Below, one piece after another: positions 60,001-64,000 of a stretch of DNA of 64,000 nt. The position numbers were made by a program, and so were the translations under genes. The DNA is from Streptomyces thinghirensis (GTDB lineage: Bacteria; Actinomycetota; Actinomycetia; Streptomycetales; Streptomycetaceae): positions 72,476 through 136,475 of the forward strand of contig JAKFGP010000011.1 of NCBI GenBank assembly GCA_021502835.1, in the 5' to 3' direction. Each line of letters begins with the position of its first letter. Positions within the stretch are counted from its first letter, which is position 1. The notes beneath the pieces are model-generated. The model was not told where the DNA came from and did not search any database. It worked only from the letters and a program-made list of their open reading frames with translations.

Positions 60001-62487
60001 CGCGGCCTGCGGGACTGGGACTTCGTGGAGACCGTCGGGGACGCCAGGCGAGATCCGCGATCTGGCCTTCATGCTGCTCGCCCAGGCCGCGCGCGCGGGG
60101 CCGCACCGACAAGTCCGGCGACACCGCCTTCGAGGCGGAGGGCCTGGCGCCGCGCCTGACGGTCGAGGACCGGGTTCGGCCCGCAGGCCGTCACGGCGCA
60201 CTGCGGCAGGGCGTCAGCTCGGGCTGGGTGGTGGCGGGCCTGCGCCATCCCAGGCGGCTCGCCGCGCTGGACGGCGCGGTCGGCACCCGCTTCGCCCTCA
60301 CCAACCCCGGGTACGGCACCGGAGTACCGGCGCGGGCATGGAGAACATGGCGCTCGGCGGCCACCAGGGCTCCGGACAGCGGGCGCGGACCACGAGCAGG
60401 ACGTACTCGGGCAACGCCCGGGCGATGGAGACGGGCCAGGGCTGGTCGATGTGGGAGACCCCCGGCCTACCGCAACACCAAGGCCTCGACCGACGCCGAC
60501 AGCGCGACGCTGAGCGGCACGGTGGAACGCAACGCCGTCGCCCCGCGCAGCCGCCCGCTCTACCTCGTCCAGTGCGACCTGGCCGTCAGCATGGTCGCCG
60601 AGGTCGCCGTCAACGGCCGGGGCCCCTACACGGCGGCCGGGCAGCGGACGATCCCCGGCAACGTCGGCCTTGGCTCACCGGGGCCCAACTGGCGGCGGCG
60701 GGGCTGCGCGACCCGGAGGAACGGGCGAAGGAGCAGGAGGAGACGCTCGCGCAGATGGGCCCGACCAGCCCAGTTCGGCACGCCCGGCCCGGCGGCGGAG
60801 AACAACGGTGCCAAGGGCGGCGGCGAAAACGACGGGCACGGGCGAGTCACGGGCAAGGCAAGGGCAGGGCGCCAGGAGATCCGGCGGGAGGAGGAGCAAG
60901 GCAGGGAGGGCAACCAGCGGGGAGACGGACACCGGCACCCCGGCGGGGCCCCCACGCCTCTGCCCTGGCACGCTAAGCGCAGTGCCCATCGGCTTCGGCC
61001 TGATCGACGAACTGCCCGACTTCGTACCCCTCCTGAAGCGGCTGCGCTCGGCCGTGAAGGACCGGTCCCGGCGGAGGACCTGCTGCCCTCGCACCGGCTC
61101 GACGACCGCTTCGACAACGTGCAGCGGCTGCTGCGCGTCCTGGACCAGGCCGGCGCCACCGGTCTGCTCGCCGGGAGCCATGGACGGCGGCGTGCCCGTG
61201 GAACTGCTGCGCAACAGCAGTCGGCCCGGCCGCCGTGCCAAGCCGTACCTGGCCGTGTTCCACATCCGGCGGACCGGTGCCGGTGAGATCGTCGGGCCGT
61301 CGGGCGGCGACCGCGCGAGATGGAGTACGCGACCGTGGCGGCCGCGCAGCGCACGAGGACCCACCAGGAGAGCAGCTCCGACGGCGGGGCCTCGTACTCA
61401 CCGGCTCGAGGCGTCCGGGGGAGCGGCCGCCGACCGGAGCGCCGAGTTCTCGGGCCGGCGGCCGGCCGGTCGCGGCCACCAGCCGGGCAGTCGCCGAGCG
61501 GGGACAGACCGGGCTGCGGGCCATCGCCTGGGCAAGCGCCCTCGGTGAAGGTGCGCGTCCCGGTCACGGCCGAGTTGAACTGCGGTCCGCCGACGGACAG
61601 GTGGCCCGCGGTCGATCTCGGCGGCGCCCTGGTGCACCGCGCCCTGGAGAAGGACCTGGCGGCCCTGGCCAACGCGACCCCGGTACCCGAGGAAGCGCCT
61701 CCCGGGACGGCGTTGCCGGAGATCGCGCCGGGCGGAGGCGGCGCCCACCCGCCGCGCTGGGCAGTGGCGGGCGGTGGGGCGAGGCTGCCGATGGAGGCGC
61801 AGGCCGACGGATTCGGAGTGCGCCCCAGGTGGGGCGCTGATCGGCCGGGCGATGGCGAGCGCCGACGCACGGGCACCGGCCTCGGCAAGGGGAGCGCCGC
61901 GCACTACGCGCACGGCGAGGCGGTCTCCACCGAGCCTGCTGGCCGCCCTGCCGCTCCTGGATGTCCGCCGGTGCCGAGCTGCCGCCGGTGCACGTCTCCG
62001 GCGCCGAGGGCCGCGACGTCGACTGCGAGGCTGTACGCGCGGGCTGCTCGACGCCCGGCCGCTGGGCGAGAGCGAGGCGATGACCTTCGAGACGGTGGGC
62101 CCAGAGCGGGCCGGAGGGCTCCCGTCCCGCGGGCGTGGAGCACCGGCAGGGCGGCGCGGCACGGTCGTTCGGCGGGCTTCTCGGGCGGTGGCGGGCCGGT
62201 GTGGGTCGAGCAGTCGCCTGACCAACGCGCCCGGCGGCGTCGGCAGCGAGGGCGGCGCGGCCGGGACGGTGGGCAACGCGGCGGGCACGGTCCCGCTCCA
62301 GAAGCCCAAGGAGACCTCGGCGCTCGTGCAGTTCACCCTGAGTTCCGGGCCGGCGCGGGTGCGGCGCCGGCACACGCAGGGGGTGCGGGGCGCGGAGGCC
62401 GTCGGTGTCCGGGACGGCGTGCCGCCGGTCCCGGTGGTGATCCGGATGCCGGCGTCCGAGGCGCGGCGGTTCGCCGGGGGCGGGTAG
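57038..62487 (+). CDS. Giant plus-strand protein of the CIS locus, candidate effector
   Basis: Probable GTG start 57038; a first ordered piece is LLAIQGSAGNAAASLLTRQP, like the LQ-x-x-AGN motif at the N-termini of eCIS-locus proteins. Further readable pieces include KQIGLSGSGYRFLVPTPVPG, LIETLERLFASDPRLAGYLP, NYRELLTVLSETNLRANKDQ, SAQVAAEAAMESSRSAQGGP, VTRTDSLNSGDVSTSTFATR, LAFMLLAQAARAG, DSATLSGTVERNAVAPRSRP, LYLVQCDLAVSMVAEVAVNG, VPIGFGLIDELPDFVPLLKR, ALVHRALEKDLAALANATPV and SALVQFTLSSGPARVRRRHT, ending RMPASEARRFAGGG at TAG 62487. About 1,800 residues; no known catalytic domain recognised. Frame changes occur about every 200 bp. It is divergent from the sheath operon. Confidence 0.6.
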
Positions 62488-62640
62488 GGCCTGTCGGTGG
62501 GGTCGGCCGGTCCGAGGGGCGGCGGATCGCCGGGGGCGGGTGGGGCCTGTCGGTGGGGTCGGCCGGTCCGAGGGGCGGCGGATCGCTGGGGGCGGGTGGG
62601 GCCTGTCGGTAGGGCCGGCCGGTCCGAGGTGCGGCGAGTC
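62475..62640. repeat. 56-bp tandem repeat between the two effector-type genes
   Basis: Copies of a unit containing GGCCTGTCGGTGGGGTCGGC and CGGTCCGAGGGGCGGCGGAT begin at equivalent points 62490, 62546 and 62602, a strict 56-bp period. The first copy overlaps the giant gene's stop and the last is partial and diverged. The rest of the spacer to 62794 holds no other supported feature. Confidence 0.85.
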
Positions 62641-62794
62641 TGTCGGTGACGGTAGGGTTCTGCCCGTAGTGGGCCGGCCGCGATTCCGCCGCCTGTCCGG
62701 ACCTCGCCCCCGAAGCTGCCCTCACGGATCTGCCGGAGGCGGGGTGTCTGGTGGCAGGCTGGGTGGTCAACCGTCCGGTGTCGAAGGGAGCGTC

Positions 62795-63922
62795 GTGCGC
62801 GCGCACGGAACGCGGGGCCGATCGTCCGACGAGCGGGACGCGACGAACCCCGCCAGGGTGGCCGCGGTGAGCGCGCCCGTCCAGCGGGGATGCTGGACCT
62901 CCAGCGCCTGGCCGGGAACGGCCGTGGCCCGGTCCGTCGAGACGGAGCGGCACCGGCACGGCCCGGGGTGCGGCCACGCGGGACCGGCCGTGCGCGCCGG
63001 GAAGCCCCGCACGAGCACGGGCCCGGCTGCGGGCACGGAGCTGTGGAGGCTACCGGCCCGACGGCTCAGCGCAGCCTCCTCGACGCAGCCAGGAACACGC
63101 CGAGCATTTGCCTCGGGGCGTTCCTCGCGAAGGCGAAGCCGTCCTTCCAGAACGACCGGCCTCCGAGGGGCGCGCACGGCGAACCCCATAGCCCAGCGCG
63201 CCACAGCGGCGCTGGGCGCCGAGGCCATGACGGTCGGCAAGCACATCTTCCTCGGCCCGAAGGCCGTCGGTAACACGAAGACCCTCCGCCCACGAGGCCA
63301 GCCACCTCGACAAGAACATCAGGGGCATCCCCGAGACGGGCAACAACCACGGTGCCGGCCTTCACCAGTCACGGACCCCGGGCAGGGCTCCGAGCGAGCG
63401 GCGGACACCGACAGCGACGCCTTCATGTCCGGGGCCGGCACTGCCCGTCCGTCGTCGCCCAGCGAAGCGTCGGGGGGAGCAGGCGGGCGACACGACCAGG
63501 CCGTTCAGCGGAGCACGGGGACCGGGGGAGGCGGCACTGTGCAGCGGCTGGGACGACGCGCTGCGCACTGCCCGGAACCCGGCGGAGATGATCGCCGCCC
63601 TGAGGCGTCGGGGCACTCCGGAAGGACGATGCCTGGGAGCCGATGCAGTACATGGGAAAAGCGCAGCAGTTCTCAACGGCCGGTGAGGGGACAGGTCGCA
63701 CCCCGACATGCTTCTTCCCACATCAAGGATGTGTCGAGAAGCACCGGATTCCCCCCGTCCGGCAAGACCGCGTCCCAGGGCTCGCTGGCGGGCGGCGGTG
63801 GACGAGATCCGCCATTATTAACGGGTGATGACCTGAAGTCCCTCGCCGACCTTCCGGGACATCACGTCGACAGTGCCACGACTGAAGCGGCGCACGAAAA
63901 ACGCGAAAGCGTTTCACGATAA
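62795..63922 (+). CDS. DUF4157-like (eCIS core domain) metalloprotease-type protein, candidate effector
   Basis: GTG 62795 with GGGAG before it (VRAHGTRGRSSDERDATNPA, RVAAVSAPVQRG), then MLDLQRLAGNG, the LQ-x-x-AGN motif. The core domain reads IAQRATAALGAEAMTVGKHI, FLGPKAVGNTKTLAHEASHL with the zinc motif HEASH (63291-63305) and GSERAADTDSDAF (possible third ligand). Then VQRS and TVQRL lead into a C-terminal domain: LWDDALRTARNPAEMIAALR, WEPMQYMGKAQQFSTAGEGT, PHIKDVSRSTGFPP, LKSLADLPGHHVDSATTEAA. About 375 residues; frame changes lie near 62895, 62925, 63105, 63285, 63440, 63545, 63610 and 63710. DUF4157 domains are enriched in eCIS loci. A protease or toxin role is inferred. Confidence 0.72.
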   Translation: MRAHGTRGRSSDERDATNPARVAAVSAPVQRGCWTSSAWPGTAVARSVETERHRHGPGCGHAGPAVRAGKPRTSTGPAAGTELWRLPARRLSAASSTQPGTRRAFASGRSSRRRSRPSRTTGLRGARTANPIAQRATAALGAEAMTVGKHIFLGPKAVGNTKTLRPRGQPPRQEHQGHPRDGQQPRCRPSPVTDPGQGSERAADTDSDAFMSGAGTARPSSPSEASGGAGGRHDQAVQRSTGTGGGGTVQRLGRRAAHCPEPGGDDRRPEASGHSGRTMPGSRCSTWEKRSSSQRPVRGQVAPRHASSHIKDVSRSTGFPPSGKTASQGSLAGGGGRDPPLLTGDDLKSLADLPGHHVDSATTEAAHEKRESVSR

Positions 63923-63943
63923 ATGCGAAAACAAGGTTACACA

Positions 63944-63960
63944 AACCCTGGACAAGGGTT
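63944..63960. terminator. Short hairpin after the DUF4157-like gene
   Basis: AACCCT and AGGGTT flank a 5-base loop 21 bp after the stop, within an unusually AT-rich stretch for this genome. A weak terminator is possible. Confidence 0.35.
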
Positions 63961-64000
63961 AAACACCCAGCCTCCTGGTGCATTGAACGAAGCGGCCACC

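Overview
The window is actinobacterial chromosome, almost certainly Streptomyces. GC content is very high, GTG starts are common, and gene pairs overlap by ATGA or GTGA. The gene content and order (devA-like regulators, mshA, gpmA, phoU with phoR/phoP, carD-ispD-ispF-cysS-rlmB, msiK, then a contractile injection system) match the order I recall for the S. coelicolor devA-to-CIS segment. Most genes, including essential ones (gpmA, cysS, mshA, carD, rlmB, phoP, msiK), are interrupted by single-base frameshifts. I read these as sequence errors rather than decay: the correct protein continues in another frame with no loss of conserved residues. Spans given for such genes cover the whole reconstructed gene, so the length is often not a multiple of three.

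Left part (1-9.8 kb): a duplicated module of a tiny membrane protein and a GntR regulator (devE-like, then devA followed by the HAD phosphatase devB) with palindromes in each divergent spacer; a double kinase-fold (APH-type) protein; a TetR regulator; a HelD-like RNA polymerase-recycling ATPase; an imine-reductase-like enzyme divergent from an HxlR regulator. Middle left (9.9-22.2 kb): a mycothiol-dependent DinB-type enzyme, an XRE regulator, an HBHA-like helical protein, a DUF2516 protein, a response-regulator/PP2C phosphatase, an NlpC/P60 cell-wall hydrolase, a methyltransferase, mshA plus a YbjN-like protein, AraC and DUF2000 proteins, an MFS transporter and gpmA.

Middle (22.3-39.9 kb): a restriction-modification pair resembling the Bpu10I family lies between gpmA and the conserved DUF4242 (nickel-binding type) gene, bordered by a perfect 17-bp-armed palindrome. 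Then come phoU divergent from phoR-phoP with a PHO-box-like repeat, a repeat-bearing lipoprotein, carD, ispD, ispF, cysS, rlmB, a DoxX-family membrane protein, a sugar nucleotidyltransferase, msiK (shared sugar-ABC ATPase) and tRNA-Thr(UGU).

Right part (39.9-64 kb): a tripeptidyl-aminopeptidase-type secreted hydrolase, then a phage-tail-like contractile injection system transcribed leftward from 56.7 kb: sheath, tube, a zinc-motif assembly protein, a 47-residue DUF6760-like protein, a giant repeat-rich disordered protein, a second tube-like protein, LysM baseplate protein, VgrG-like spike, a small spike-linked protein, gp25, baseplate J-like protein, tail protein I-like protein, and a zinc-ribbon/membrane/discoidin-like protein. 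Divergently, on the plus strand, are a giant (about 1,800-residue) protein with a SAGN-type motif and a smaller protein with LQRLAGN, HEASH and VQR motifs typical of DUF4157 (eCIS core domain) proteins; these are the best effector candidates. The AAA+ ATPase usual for such clusters is not in the window and may lie past the right edge.
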